Assembly: GCA_031411495.1 (NCBI GenBank)
Contig: JANOBD010000235.1
Span: forward strand, 228,247 to 292,246
DNA length: 64,000 bases
Source of the DNA: JANOBD01 sp031411495
Lineage (GTDB): Bacteria; Planctomycetota; Phycisphaerae; Tepidisphaerales; Tepidisphaeraceae
Reading direction: 5' to 3'
Position numbers and translations under genes: made by a program. Under the pieces are notes generated by a model that saw only the letters and a program-made list of their open reading frames with translations, did not search any database and was not told the origin of the DNA. The stretch's first letter is position 1. Every line of letters begins with the position of its first letter. Below are positions 10,512 to 17,499 of the stretch, in pieces.

Positions 10512-10874
10512 ATGGCAAAGACAGCAATCTATCGTGGCGCCCGAATCGCCCCGCGTAAGGCGCGGCTGGTGATGGACTTGATCCGCGGCCGAAAGGTCGA
10601 TGATGCGATGTCCGTCCTGCAGTTCTCCAAGCGCCGGGCCGCCGTCATGATCGCCAAGGTCCTCAAGTCCGCCGTTGCCAACTACAACGAACAGACGGTC
10701 GAGCAAACCGATGGCGAACTGGTCATCAGCGAAGCCCGCGTGGATCCTGGGATCACGATCAAGCGTTTCATGCCGAAGGATCGCGGCAAGGCATACAACA
10801 TCATGAAGCGCACCAGCCACCTCGTGGTGACGGTGAAGGCCGAGGATGAAGTCGAAGAGGACGGTCAGGAATAA
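10512..10874 (+). CDS. rplV: 50S ribosomal protein L22
   Basis: L22 lines the exit tunnel. The 120-aa product begins MAKTAIYRGARIAPRKARLV and holds the beta-hairpin region ending RFMPKDRGKAYNIMKRTSHL. It is followed by only 50 nt before rpsC and no heptamer element, unlike most junctions here. Confidence 0.95.
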   Translation: MAKTAIYRGARIAPRKARLVMDLIRGRKVDDAMSVLQFSKRRAAVMIAKVLKSAVANYNEQTVEQTDGELVISEARVDPGITIKRFMPKDRGKAYNIMKRTSHLVVTVKAEDEVEEDGQE

Positions 10875-10924
10875 TTTGCCGCGAGCGGTCCTTAATGCCG
10901 CCACGGGAAAATCGGAAACAGAAC

Positions 10925-11629
10925 ATGGGTCAAAAAGTCAATCCAACCGGGTTCCGCGTCGGCATCAGTGAAGACTGGCGCTCCAAGTGGTTCGCGCCCA
11001 AGACGGCATACGGCCAGTTCCTCATCGAGGACTACCAGATCCGCAAGCTGATCGATTCGGCGCTCAACCGGCAGCCGCCGTTCGCCGCCGTGAGCGATGT
11101 ACTCATCGATCGCACGCGTGAGGAAGTCACCGTGACGCTCAAGACGGCGCGTCCGGGTCTGGTCATCGGCCCCAAGGGCGAAAACGTCGACCGCCTCCGT
11201 GAGCGCGTCGAGGATCTGATCCACCGGAAGGTCGCTCCGATCAAGGTCATCGAGGTGAAGAATCCGGATCTGAACGCGCAACTCGTGGCCGAAGGTGTCG
11301 CTGAGCAGCTCAAGCGCCGCGCCAGCTTCCGCCGTGTGATGAAACAGCGCCTCGAAGCCACCATGGGCTCAGGCGCCAAGGGCATTCGAATCGGCCTGAG
11401 TGGCCGACTCGGCGGAGCGGAAATCGCCCGTGCCGAGAAGCAGACGAGCGGCAGCGTCCCGCTGACAACGCTGCAGGCCGACATCGACTACGGCTACGCC
11501 GTCGCCGAGACGACCTACGGCACGATCGGCGTAAAGGTTTGGATCTACCGCGGCATGAAGGGCGACGAAGATCAGGTGTACGACACGGAAGTTCGCCCGG
11601 GCGGTCCGGTTCGTCGTGGCCGACGTTGA
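10925..11629 (+). CDS. rpsC: 30S ribosomal protein S3
   Basis: S3 guards the mRNA entry channel. Start ATG 10925 gives MGQKVNPTGFRVG, the family N-terminus; ATG 10895 would add ten unrelated residues. The KH domain is marked by LVIGPKGENVDRLRERVEDL, and the C-terminal domain by GSGAKGIRIGLSGRLGGAEIAR. At 234 aa the length is normal. Confidence 0.97.
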   Translation: MGQKVNPTGFRVGISEDWRSKWFAPKTAYGQFLIEDYQIRKLIDSALNRQPPFAAVSDVLIDRTREEVTVTLKTARPGLVIGPKGENVDRLRERVEDLIHRKVAPIKVIEVKNPDLNAQLVAEGVAEQLKRRASFRRVMKQRLEATMGSGAKGIRIGLSGRLGGAEIARAEKQTSGSVPLTTLQADIDYGYAVAETTYGTIGVKVWIYRGMKGDEDQVYDTEVRPGGPVRRGRR

Positions 11630-11631
11630 GA

Positions 11632-11703
11632 TATTTCCGATTGCCGATTTCCGAACGGAGCGGCAATGCAGGACAGCGAAGAAACTGGAAATCGGGAATC
11701 GAT
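11632..11703 (+). repeat. Heptamer-array element, rpsC-rplP junction
   Basis: ATTTCCG ATTGCCG ATTTCCG on the left, then after a 35-nt spacer AAATCGG GAATCGA TCG on the right. It uses a TTTCCGA heptamer unlike its neighbours but keeps the 7-nt period and the inverted layout. Confidence 0.75.
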
Positions 11704-11714
11704 CGAGGTGACTT

Positions 11715-12137
11715 ATGGCAATGATGCCCAAACGCGTGAAGTTCCGTAAGAGCCAGCGCGGCAAGATGAAGGGGAACGCCACCCGCGGCAACTATGTCGC
11801 TTACGGCGAGTTCGGCCTGCAGGCGCTGGGAAGCTGCTGGATTCCGGCCAAGACGCTCGAGGCGGCACGCGTTGCCGTTTCGCATGCGATCGGACGTACC
11901 GGGCGTTATTTCCCACGCGTTTTCCCGCACAAGAGCGTCTCCAGCAAGCCGCTGGAAGTGCGAATGGGCAGCGGCAAGGGCGAGCCGGAGTTCTGGTGTG
12001 CGGTCGTCAAGACTGGCACGGTGATCTGCGAAATCGGCGGTGTCGACGAAATCACCGCCAAGCGCGCCCTCGCCCGTGTCGCCAACAAGCTGCCGATCCG
12101 ATGCCGGCTCGTCGCGCGTCGTCATACGGTTGCCTGA
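11715..12137 (+). CDS. rplP: 50S ribosomal protein L16
   Basis: L16 helps organise the A-site region of the large subunit. The 140-aa product has MMPKRVKFRKSQRGKMKGNA, GKGEPEFWCAVVKTG and the C-terminal RALARVANKLPIRCRLVAR. ATG 11715 is preceded by gaggtgactt, a good SD. The next gene follows after 29 nt without a repeat. Confidence 0.96.
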   Translation: MAMMPKRVKFRKSQRGKMKGNATRGNYVAYGEFGLQALGSCWIPAKTLEAARVAVSHAIGRTGRYFPRVFPHKSVSSKPLEVRMGSGKGEPEFWCAVVKTGTVICEIGGVDEITAKRALARVANKLPIRCRLVARRHTVA

Positions 12138-12166
12138 TCAGATGAAGTTGAAACTGGAAGCAAGTC

Positions 12167-12379
12167 ATGAAGAAGAACGCAGTCAAAGAACTCCGCGAGA
12201 AGGACGTCGAAGCCCTGAAGCAGACCCTGGTCGAGAAGCAGAAGCAGGTCTTCGCGCTTCGTACCCAGGCGGTCACGCAGAAGGTGGAGAATCCGCACGC
12301 GGGCAAGAACACGCGTCACGAGATCGCGCGAATCAAGACACTGCTTCGCGAGAAGCAGCTGGCGAAGGCGAAGAAGTAA
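12167..12379 (+). CDS. rpmC: 50S ribosomal protein L29
   Basis: L29 lies beside L23 at the tunnel exit. The 70-aa all-helical product (ELREKDVEALKQTLVEKQKQ, then ENPHAGKNTRHEIARIKTLL) matches the family in length and pattern. Start ATG 12167 follows ctggaagcaagtc, which contains GGAAG as SD. A GATAGTT-type heptamer element follows. Confidence 0.94.
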   Translation: MKKNAVKELREKDVEALKQTLVEKQKQVFALRTQAVTQKVENPHAGKNTRHEIARIKTLLREKQLAKAKK

Positions 12380-12383
12380 GGAT

Positions 12384-12469
12384 GTGGATAGTTAGGAGTT
12401 GATAGTTGATAGCTCGGAATCAGCTTGTAAAGCCTCACTATCAACTATCCACTAGGAACTATTAACTGG
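12384..12469 (+). repeat. Heptamer-array element, rpmC-rpsQ junction
   Basis: GTGGATA GTTAGGA GTTGATA GTTGATA GCT on the left; after a 19-nt loop, ACTATCA ACTATCC ACTAGGA ACTATTA ACTGG on the right. It is AT-richer than neighbouring DNA and ends 7 nt before the rpsQ start. Confidence 0.85.
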
Positions 12470-12476
12470 ATTCAAT

Positions 12477-12791
12477 ATGGCAGCTACAGAAAACAAAGTT
12501 GAGCGTCCGCTCCTTCGCACGATCGAAGGCATCGTGACCAGCGCGAAGACGGCCAAGACCATCAAGGTCACCGTGACCTATCAGATCAAGCACCCGAAGT
12601 ACGGGAAGTACCTCAATCGTCGCAGCGTCTTGCACGTCCACGACGAAAAGGGTGATGCGCGCGAGGGTGATACCGTGATCGTTGCCGAGTGTCGGCCGAT
12701 CAGCAAGACCAAACATCACCGCCTGCTGAAGGTGGTCAGCCGTGGCAACGCGGCCGTGAAGGCGGAAGAGCCGAGCGAGATCGAGGCTTGA
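12477..12791 (+). CDS. rpsQ: 30S ribosomal protein S17
   Basis: S17 is a primary 16S rRNA binding protein with an OB fold. The 104-aa product carries GIVTSAKTAKTIKVTV, HPKYGKYLNRRSVLHVHDE and GDTVIVAECRPISKTKHHRL, all family hallmarks. A C-terminal tail of about 15 residues exceeds the usual length. Heptamer elements flank both sides. Confidence 0.96.
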   Translation: MAATENKVERPLLRTIEGIVTSAKTAKTIKVTVTYQIKHPKYGKYLNRRSVLHVHDEKGDAREGDTVIVAECRPISKTKHHRLLKVVSRGNAAVKAEEPSEIEA

Positions 12792-12796
12792 AGGCA

Positions 12797-12870
12797 AGTG
12801 GAGAGTTTTCAGTGGAGAGTGGAGAGTTTGTCTTCAACTCCCGACTCTCGACTCCTAACTCTGAACTGAG
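12797..12870 (+). repeat. Heptamer-array element, rpsQ-rplN junction
   Basis: AGTGGAG AGTTTTC AGTGGAG AGTGGAG AGTT on the left; AACTCCC GACTCTC GACTCCT AACTCTG AACTGAG on the right. This is a clear GTGGAGA-type member. Its last heptamer contributes GAGAAG, which could serve as SD for rplN. Confidence 0.88.
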
Positions 12871-12876
12871 AAGAAC

Positions 12877-13263
12877 ATGATTCAACAACAATCCTATCTC
12901 GACATCGCGGACAACAGCGGCGCCAAGACCGCGATGTGCATGAAAGTGCTCGGCGGATCGACGCCGCGCGGCAAGTTCGTCCGCAAGACGGCCGGCGTCG
13001 GCGATATCATCATGTGCGTCGTCAAAAAGGCGTTGCCCAATGGCGAAGTCAAGGACGGCCAGATCGTTCGTGCGGTCATCGTCCGCACCCGGCACATCAT
13101 CAAGCGCCCCGACGGGAGCTACATCCGCTTCGATAAGAACGCGGCGGTGATCATCAGCAAGGAAAACGAACCGATCGGCTCGCGTATCTTCGGCGCCGTC
13201 GCCCGCGAACTCCGCGAAAAGGGCTTCCTGAAGATCGTGTCGCTGGCGAGTGAAGTTGTGTAA
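12877..13263 (+). CDS. rplN: 50S ribosomal protein L14
   Basis: L14 forms an intersubunit bridge. The 128-aa product starts MIQQQSYLDIADNSGAK and has GDIIMCVVKKALPNGEVKDG and RIFGAVARELREKGFLKIVS, so it is full length. The start lies 6 nt after the end of the heptamer element. Confidence 0.97.
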   Translation: MIQQQSYLDIADNSGAKTAMCMKVLGGSTPRGKFVRKTAGVGDIIMCVVKKALPNGEVKDGQIVRAVIVRTRHIIKRPDGSYIRFDKNAAVIISKENEPIGSRIFGAVARELREKGFLKIVSLASEVV

Positions 13264-13272
13264 AGCAAACGA

Positions 13273-13344
13273 GTAGCCCGTAAGTCGGTGTTCCCTAGAG
13301 GATCGCTGAGAACGGGCTGCCGACTACGAACTACTGACTACGGA
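13273..13344 (+). repeat. Heptamer-array element, rplN-rplX junction
   Basis: The left arm (GTAGCCC GTAAGTC GGTG) is decayed. The right arm CGACTAC GAACTAC TGACTAC GGAC is clear. GTAGCCCGT and ACGGGCTGC are also complementary. The right arm matches the GTAGTCC type seen before secY. Confidence 0.7.
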
Positions 13345-13351
13345 CAAAGCA

Positions 13352-13678
13352 ATGGCAGCTCGAATCAAAAAAGGTGACGTCGTCGTGGTGATCAGCGGCG
13401 GCGACAAAGGCAAGACCGGGAAGGTCCTTGAGATCGACGGCAAGGCCGATCGCGTCGTCGTCGAAGGCATCAACCGAGTGTGGAAGCACCTCCGCAAGTC
13501 GGAACGCAACCCGCAAGGCGGGCGTCTTCAGAAAGAAGCATCCGTGCACCTGAGCAACGTGATGCCGGTCGATCCGACTACCGGCAAGGGCACGCGAGTG
13601 CGCTTCCAGGTGAAGGATGGCGTCAAGCATCGCGTCTCCAAGAGCGGAGCGAGCATGGGTGAGATCAGCAAGCGATAA
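13352..13678 (+). CDS. rplX: 50S ribosomal protein L24
   Basis: L24 initiates large-subunit assembly. The 108-aa product holds the KOW motif (KKGDVVVVISGGDKGKTGKV) at residues 5-25 and EGINRVWKHLRKSERNPQGG. Length is normal. A 7-bp CCTG-loop hairpin follows the stop codon. Confidence 0.95.
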   Translation: MAARIKKGDVVVVISGGDKGKTGKVLEIDGKADRVVVEGINRVWKHLRKSERNPQGGRLQKEASVHLSNVMPVDPTTGKGTRVRFQVKDGVKHRVSKSGASMGEISKR

Positions 13679-13688
13679 GGTGTTTAAC

Positions 13689-13706
13689 CCCGTCGCCTGC
13701 GACGGG
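13689..13706 (+). promoter_or_regulatory. CCTG-loop hairpin between rplX and rplE
   Basis: CCCGTCG (13689-13695) and CGACGGG (13700-13706) form a perfect 7-bp stem with loop CCTG. There is no T-run. It has the same loop as hairpins at 15342 and 36376. Confidence 0.6.
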
Positions 13707-13750
13707 CGAGTGACGGTTGGTAATCGTTACGCAAAGAGAGAAGCAAGCAG

Positions 13751-14473
13751 ATGGCAAAGGAAAAAGACAACAAGAAGGGCGGCAAGCTGAGCGACGAGGA
13801 AATCGCCGCACGCAAGGCCGCCGCCGCGCAGAACAAAGCCAAGAAGGACGCCGACAAGGCCGCTTCAAGCGCTGCCGCCGACGCGACCGCTGGCGAAATC
13901 CCGACGGCACGCAAGCGCGTCGCCTATACCGAAAAGGTCATCCCGGCGATGATCCATGAGTTCGGCTACAAGAACAAACTCGCCGTCCCCAGGCTCGAGA
14001 AGATCGTGATCTCGATGGGCGTCGGCAAGTTCGCCACCGCCGGCGGCGAAGGCAAGGCCAAGATCGATACCGTCGAGCGCGAGCTCACGCAGATCGCCGG
14101 GCAGAAGCCGCAGCGCTGCAAGGCCAAGAAGGCCGTCGCGAACTTCAAGGTCCGCGAAGGTATGGAGACGGGCCTGAAGGTCACGCTGCGTGGAACGCGA
14201 ATGTACGAGTTTCTCGATCGAATGATCACCTTCGCCATCCCGCGCGTGAAGGACTTCCGCGGGCTGAATCCGAACGCGTTCGATTCGGACGGCAACTTCA
14301 ACTTCGGTTTCGCGGAGCAGACGGTATTCCCCGAAGTCGATGCGGCCGCGGTGACGTTTCAGCAGGGTATGAACATCACCATGGTGACGACCGCCAAGAG
14401 CGTGAAGGAAGGCCGCGAGCTGCTCAAGCAGTTCGGAATGCCGTTCCGCGTGGAGTCGAAGGAAAAGAACTGA
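13751..14473 (+). CDS. rplE: 50S ribosomal protein L5 with Lys/Ala-rich N-terminal extension
   Basis: L5 binds 5S rRNA in the central protuberance. The core begins near residue 56 and includes NKLAVPRLEKIVISMGVGKF and the C-terminal FPEVDAAAVTFQQGMNITMV. The product is 240 aa, against about 180 normally, because of a charged, low-complexity extension (residues 1-55, rich in Lys, Ala, Asp, Glu). ATG 13751 has a plausible SD upstream (AGAGAAG with 7-8 nt spacing). An ATG for the core alone would be M67, which is too late, so the extension appears to be translated. Confidence 0.95.
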   Translation: MAKEKDNKKGGKLSDEEIAARKAAAAQNKAKKDADKAASSAAADATAGEIPTARKRVAYTEKVIPAMIHEFGYKNKLAVPRLEKIVISMGVGKFATAGGEGKAKIDTVERELTQIAGQKPQRCKAKKAVANFKVREGMETGLKVTLRGTRMYEFLDRMITFAIPRVKDFRGLNPNAFDSDGNFNFGFAEQTVFPEVDAAAVTFQQGMNITMVTTAKSVKEGRELLKQFGMPFRVESKEKN

Positions 14474-14478
14474 AGTAA

Positions 14479-14558
14479 GTAGAGAGTTGAAAGTGGAGAG
14501 TGGAGAGTTCGATACTCTGCTCGCAACTCTCGACCTCGACTTCAAACTCTCAACTGAG
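14479..14558 (+). repeat. Heptamer-array element, rplE-rpsN junction
   Basis: GTAGAGA GTTGAAA GTGGAGA GTGGAGA GTTC on the left; AACTCTC GACCTCG ACTTCAA ACTCTCA ACTGAG on the right. GTGGAGA type, ending 6 nt before the rpsN start. Confidence 0.85.
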
Positions 14559-14564
14559 AAACAC

Positions 14565-14834
14565 ATGAGCACAAAAGCCTGGATTGCAAAACAGAAGAAG
14601 CGTGAAGCCCTGGTGATCAAGTTCGCCGAGGTTCGACGCAAGTTGAAGAAGGAAGGCAATTTTGCCGCGCTGGCAAACCTTCCGCGCGACAGCAGCGCGA
14701 CGCGTAGCCGTCGTCGCTGCCAGATCACCGGCCGCCCGCGATCGACTCTGCGGAAGTTCAAGATCTCCCGCCACGTCCTTCGCGAGATGGCGCTTCGTGG
14801 TCTGATCCCCGGATTGAAGAAGGCGAGCTGGTAA
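14565..14834 (+). CDS. rpsN: 30S ribosomal protein S14, zinc-independent form
   Basis: S14 completes the small-subunit head. Start ATG 14565 (MSTKAWIAKQKKREALVIKF) gives 89 aa; the frame is open upstream only through the heptamer element. The product has RRRCQITGRPRSTLRKFKIS and a single Cys, lacking the two CxxC pairs of the zinc form. This contrasts with the zinc-type L36 in the same cluster. Confidence 0.95.
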   Translation: MSTKAWIAKQKKREALVIKFAEVRRKLKKEGNFAALANLPRDSSATRSRRRCQITGRPRSTLRKFKISRHVLREMALRGLIPGLKKASW

Positions 14835-14840
14835 CGAGTT

Positions 14841-14921
14841 GTTTGCGGTTTGCAGTTTGCGGTTTGCCGTGTGCAAACCGGAGTGCTGACCGCAAACCGC
14901 AAACTGCGAACTGCAAACTGG
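14841..14921 (+). repeat. Heptamer-array element, rpsN-rpsH junction
   Basis: GTTTGCG GTTTGCA GTTTGCG GTTTGCC GTGTGCA AACC on the left; GACCGCA AACCGCA AACTGCG AACTGCA AACTGG on the right. This is the most regular member and the only one of TTTGCGG type. The arms are nearly fully complementary. Confidence 0.9.
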
Positions 14922-14930
14922 TTTCAAGAA

Positions 14931-15329
14931 ATGAACAATCAAGATCCAATCGCTGACATGCTGACCCGGATTCGCAACGCGAACCGCACCGGCCGCAAGC
15001 AGGTTTCGATTCCCAACAGCAAGATCTGCCGGGGTATCGCCGCCGTGCTTAAGAGCGAAGGCTACGTGGACGACTTCGACCTGGTGGATGATGGCATCCT
15101 CGGCCAGATCCGAATCAAGCTGCGCTACTCACTTTCGGGCGAGAAGGTCATCCATGAGATCGACCGCGTCAGCAAGCCGGGCCGCCGTGTCTACAAGGCG
15201 GTCGCCGAGTTGCCGAGCGTCCTCAACGGCATGGGAATTACCATCGTCTCGACCAGCAAGGGCGTGATGAGCGACCGCGATGCCCGTAAGGCGAACATCG
15301 GCGGCGAACTGCTCTGCGTCATCAGCTGA
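14931..15329 (+). CDS. rpsH: 30S ribosomal protein S8
   Basis: S8 is a 16S rRNA central-domain binder and the spc-operon repressor in E. coli. Start ATG 14931 (MNNQDPIADMLTRIRNANRT) gives 132 aa; the longer frame from 14850 runs through the heptamer element. The C-terminal half holds GITIVSTSKGVMSDRDARKA, the conserved RNA-binding motif. Two tetraloop hairpins follow. Confidence 0.97.
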   Translation: MNNQDPIADMLTRIRNANRTGRKQVSIPNSKICRGIAAVLKSEGYVDDFDLVDDGILGQIRIKLRYSLSGEKVIHEIDRVSKPGRRVYKAVAELPSVLNGMGITIVSTSKGVMSDRDARKANIGGELLCVIS

Positions 15330-15341
15330 GCAACGTGTAGC

Positions 15342-15388
15342 CGGCGAGCCTGCTCGCCGTCTTTTGTGTAACCGCGGGCTTGCTCGCG
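15342..15388 (+). promoter_or_regulatory. Two tandem tetraloop hairpins between rpsH and rplF
   Basis: GTAGC precedes CGGCGAG-CCTG-CTCGCCG (15342-15359), followed by TCTTTTGTG. A second copy, GTAAC then CGCGGG-CTTG-CTCGCG (15373-15388), lies 13 nt on. The first has a short T-rich tail and could act as a weak terminator or attenuator inside the operon. The same motif recurs at 16560 and 58591. Confidence 0.65.
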
Positions 15389-15476
15389 TAGGAAACCTAA
15401 AGGAGCGCGGCGTCCTGGACCCGAACGCTGATCTGTGAATCAGCCGACGCAGACTAACGACCGACGCGAGTGAAAC

Positions 15477-16043
15477 ATGAGCCGAATCGCAAAGAAGCCC
15501 CTCCCCGTTGCCGCCGGCGCCAAGATCGCCGTCAACGGTCAGGTCGTTACCGTCGAAGGCAAGGGCGGCAAGCTCACCTTCAACACCCATCCGAATGTCA
15601 CCGTCAAGGTCGATGGTGCCAATGTCGTCGTCGAGCGCAAGGATGACGAGCGCCTCAGCAAGGCCCTTCACGGCACGACCTGGCGCATCCTGAGCAACAT
15701 GATGGTCGGGGTAACCACCGGCTTTAAGCGCGTCCTCGAGATGCGCGGCGTCGGTTACAAGGCAGAACTCAAGGGGAAGAAACTCGTCATCACCGCGGGC
15801 TTCGCGAATGCGATCACCCGGGACGTACCCGCCAACCTCACCGTGCTGGTCGAACCCGGCACCGGCGAAATGACCAACAAGATCACCGTCAGCGGCGCTG
15901 ACAAGCAGGCCGTTGGCGCCTTCGCCAGCGATGTCCGCAAAATCCGCAAACCCGAGCCATATAAGGGCAAGGGCATTCGCTACGAGGGCGAGTTCGTCAA
16001 GATCCGTCCCGGCAAGGCGTTCGCTGGTGCGGGTGCTAAGTAA
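15477..16043 (+). CDS. rplF: 50S ribosomal protein L6
   Basis: L6 supports the GTPase-associated region of the large subunit. The 188-aa product begins MSRIAKKPLPVAAG and ends in RKIRKPEPYKGKGIRYEGE, the family C-terminal signature. The start is preceded by gcgagtgaaac, with GAGTGAA as a weak SD. Confidence 0.96.
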   Translation: MSRIAKKPLPVAAGAKIAVNGQVVTVEGKGGKLTFNTHPNVTVKVDGANVVVERKDDERLSKALHGTTWRILSNMMVGVTTGFKRVLEMRGVGYKAELKGKKLVITAGFANAITRDVPANLTVLVEPGTGEMTNKITVSGADKQAVGAFASDVRKIRKPEPYKGKGIRYEGEFVKIRPGKAFAGAGAK

Positions 16044-16050
16044 GTGTTTC

Positions 16051-16113
16051 GTGAATAGTGGCTCGTGGCTGGTGCAATGTGGCCAGTCACTCCTCACCAC
16101 AGACTATTCACTG
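16051..16113 (+). repeat. Heptamer-array element, rplF-rplR junction
   Basis: GTGAATA GTGGCTC GTGGCTG GTGCAA on the left; CAGTCAC TCCTCAC CACAGAC TATTCAC TGA on the right. The outermost GTGAATAGT and ACTATTCAC pair nearly perfectly. GTGGCTA type. The following 70 nt before rplR show nothing clear. Confidence 0.8.
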
Positions 16114-16182
16114 ATTTAAGGGTGAAAGCCCAGGTCAACCGCCTCTCGTATGAACGAGCGGCCTGAAAGTTGAGAAGAGACG

Positions 16183-16548
16183 ATGTCAGACAAACTGATC
16201 AAGAAAGCACAGCGGCGGCAACGCCGGAAGTATCAGATCCGCCGCGACCTGTCGGGAACGCCAGAGCGTCCGCGCCTGACCGTGTTCCGCTCGGGCAAGC
16301 ACATCTATGCCCAGGTGATCGACGATCTCGCCGGAAAGACGCTCGCGTCTTCGTCGAGCGTCGAGAAAGAACTCGGCCTCAAGCACGGGGCGAACGTGGC
16401 CGCGGCCAAGGCGGTCGGTTCGAAGGTCGCCGAGAAGGCAAAGGCCGCCGGCGTGAAGAAGGTCGCGTTCGATCGGAACGGCCGGATGTATCACGGCCGC
16501 ATCAAGGCGCTCGCCGACGCCGCCCGCGAAGCCGGGCTTCAGTTCTAA
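16183..16548 (+). CDS. rplR: 50S ribosomal protein L18
   Basis: L18 binds 5S rRNA with L5. The 121-aa product has RRKYQIRRDLSGTPERPRLT, VFRSGKHIYAQVIDD and the C-terminal FDRNGRMYHGRIKALADAAR, all typical. Upstream gttgagaagagacg includes GAGAAGAG as a good SD for ATG 16183. Confidence 0.96.
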   Translation: MSDKLIKKAQRRQRRKYQIRRDLSGTPERPRLTVFRSGKHIYAQVIDDLAGKTLASSSSVEKELGLKHGANVAAAKAVGSKVAEKAKAAGVKKVAFDRNGRMYHGRIKALADAAREAGLQF

Positions 16549-16554
16549 AAACGT

Positions 16555-16577
16555 TTAGCCGGCGGGGCTGCTCGCCG
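16555..16577 (+). promoter_or_regulatory. GCTG-loop hairpin between rplR and rpsE
   Basis: TTAGC precedes CGGCGGG (16560-16566), loop GCTG, CTCGCCG (16571-16577). One G-T pair is present. It belongs to the same short-hairpin family as 15342 and 58591. Confidence 0.6.
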
Positions 16578-16664
16578 AGTGAATCAAACGCACTGTGAAT
16601 CGATCGAAATCGAATCACAAAGAGAGCCTGGTGACATACGAGCACTGGGATAACAGAAAGAAAC

Positions 16665-17408
16665 ATGAGCCAAGATCCAACAACTCAACCGACGACTCCG
16701 GCCGCGTCCGAAGGCGCCCCGGCTGCTCCTGAAACTTCACCGGCACCACAAGCCCCAAGCCAAGGTTCACACCAGGGCGGCGGCGGTGGTGGTGGATATG
16801 GCGGAGGCGGCGGAGGCTACGGTGGTGGCGGCGGCGGCGGTGGCGGTCGCGGCGGACAGCGCGGCGGTGGCCAGCGCGGCGGCCGAGGCGGCGGCGATCG
16901 CCGTCGCGGAGGCGAAGACGACGGCTCGGGCATCGAGTCGAGCGTCATCCGCATCTATCGATGTGCCAAGGTCGTCAAAGGCGGTCGTACGTTCAGCTTC
17001 GGCGCGCTCGTCGTCGCCGGCGACCGCAAGGGCAGCGTCGGCATCGGCTACGGTAAGGCCAATGAAGTGCCGTCGGCCGTCGAAAAGGCAACCAAGGAAG
17101 CCCGTCGCGCCTTCGTAAAGGTGCCACTGGTCGGAACGACCATTCCGCATCTCATCAAGGGCAAGACCGGCGCCAGCTCGATCACGCTTGTCCCGGCCCG
17201 CCCGGGCACCGGCGTCACCGCGGGCAAATCGGTTCGTCCGATGCTCGAACTGGCTGGCATTACCGATATCCTCACCAAGGCCTACGGCTCGACGAGCCCC
17301 AAGAACCTTGCCAAGGCTACCATGGATGCGCTCAGCCGGCTCCGCAGTGCTGAACACGTCGCCAAGAACCGAAACGTTGAACTCGCTGAGGGCGCTGGAA
17401 AGATTTAA
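16665..17408 (+). CDS. rpsE: 30S ribosomal protein S5 with glycine/RGG-rich extension
   Basis: S5 affects translational accuracy and mRNA unwinding at the entry site. The S5 core starts near residue 91 (SSVIRIYRCAKVVKGGRTFS) and includes VVAGDRKGSVGIGYGKANEV. The product is 247 aa against about 166 normally. Residues 1-37 are Pro/Ala/Thr-rich, and residues 38-83 are a glycine-rich tract with YGGG units and RGGQRGGGQRGGRGGG, resembling eukaryotic RGG boxes. The start has gaaagaaac upstream. rpmD (L30), which normally follows, is absent; rplO comes next. Confidence 0.96.
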   Translation: MSQDPTTQPTTPAASEGAPAAPETSPAPQAPSQGSHQGGGGGGGYGGGGGGYGGGGGGGGGRGGQRGGGQRGGRGGGDRRRGGEDDGSGIESSVIRIYRCAKVVKGGRTFSFGALVVAGDRKGSVGIGYGKANEVPSAVEKATKEARRAFVKVPLVGTTIPHLIKGKTGASSITLVPARPGTGVTAGKSVRPMLELAGITDILTKAYGSTSPKNLAKATMDALSRLRSAEHVAKNRNVELAEGAGKI

Positions 17409-17410
17409 GG

Positions 17411-17492
17411 CAGTCGAGAGTTGTCAGTGGAGAGTGGAGAGTTCAATGCTCTCGCTCGACTCTCCACAGTCGACTCTCAACTCTCTACTGGA
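17411..17492 (+). repeat. Heptamer-array element, rpsE-rplO junction
   Basis: AGTCGAG AGTTGTC AGTGGAG AGTGGAG AGTTC on the left; CGACTCT CCACAGT CGACTCT CAACTCT CTACTGG on the right. GTGGAGA type, occupying most of the gap where rpmD would be expected. Confidence 0.87.
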
Positions 17493-17499
17493 CACTATC

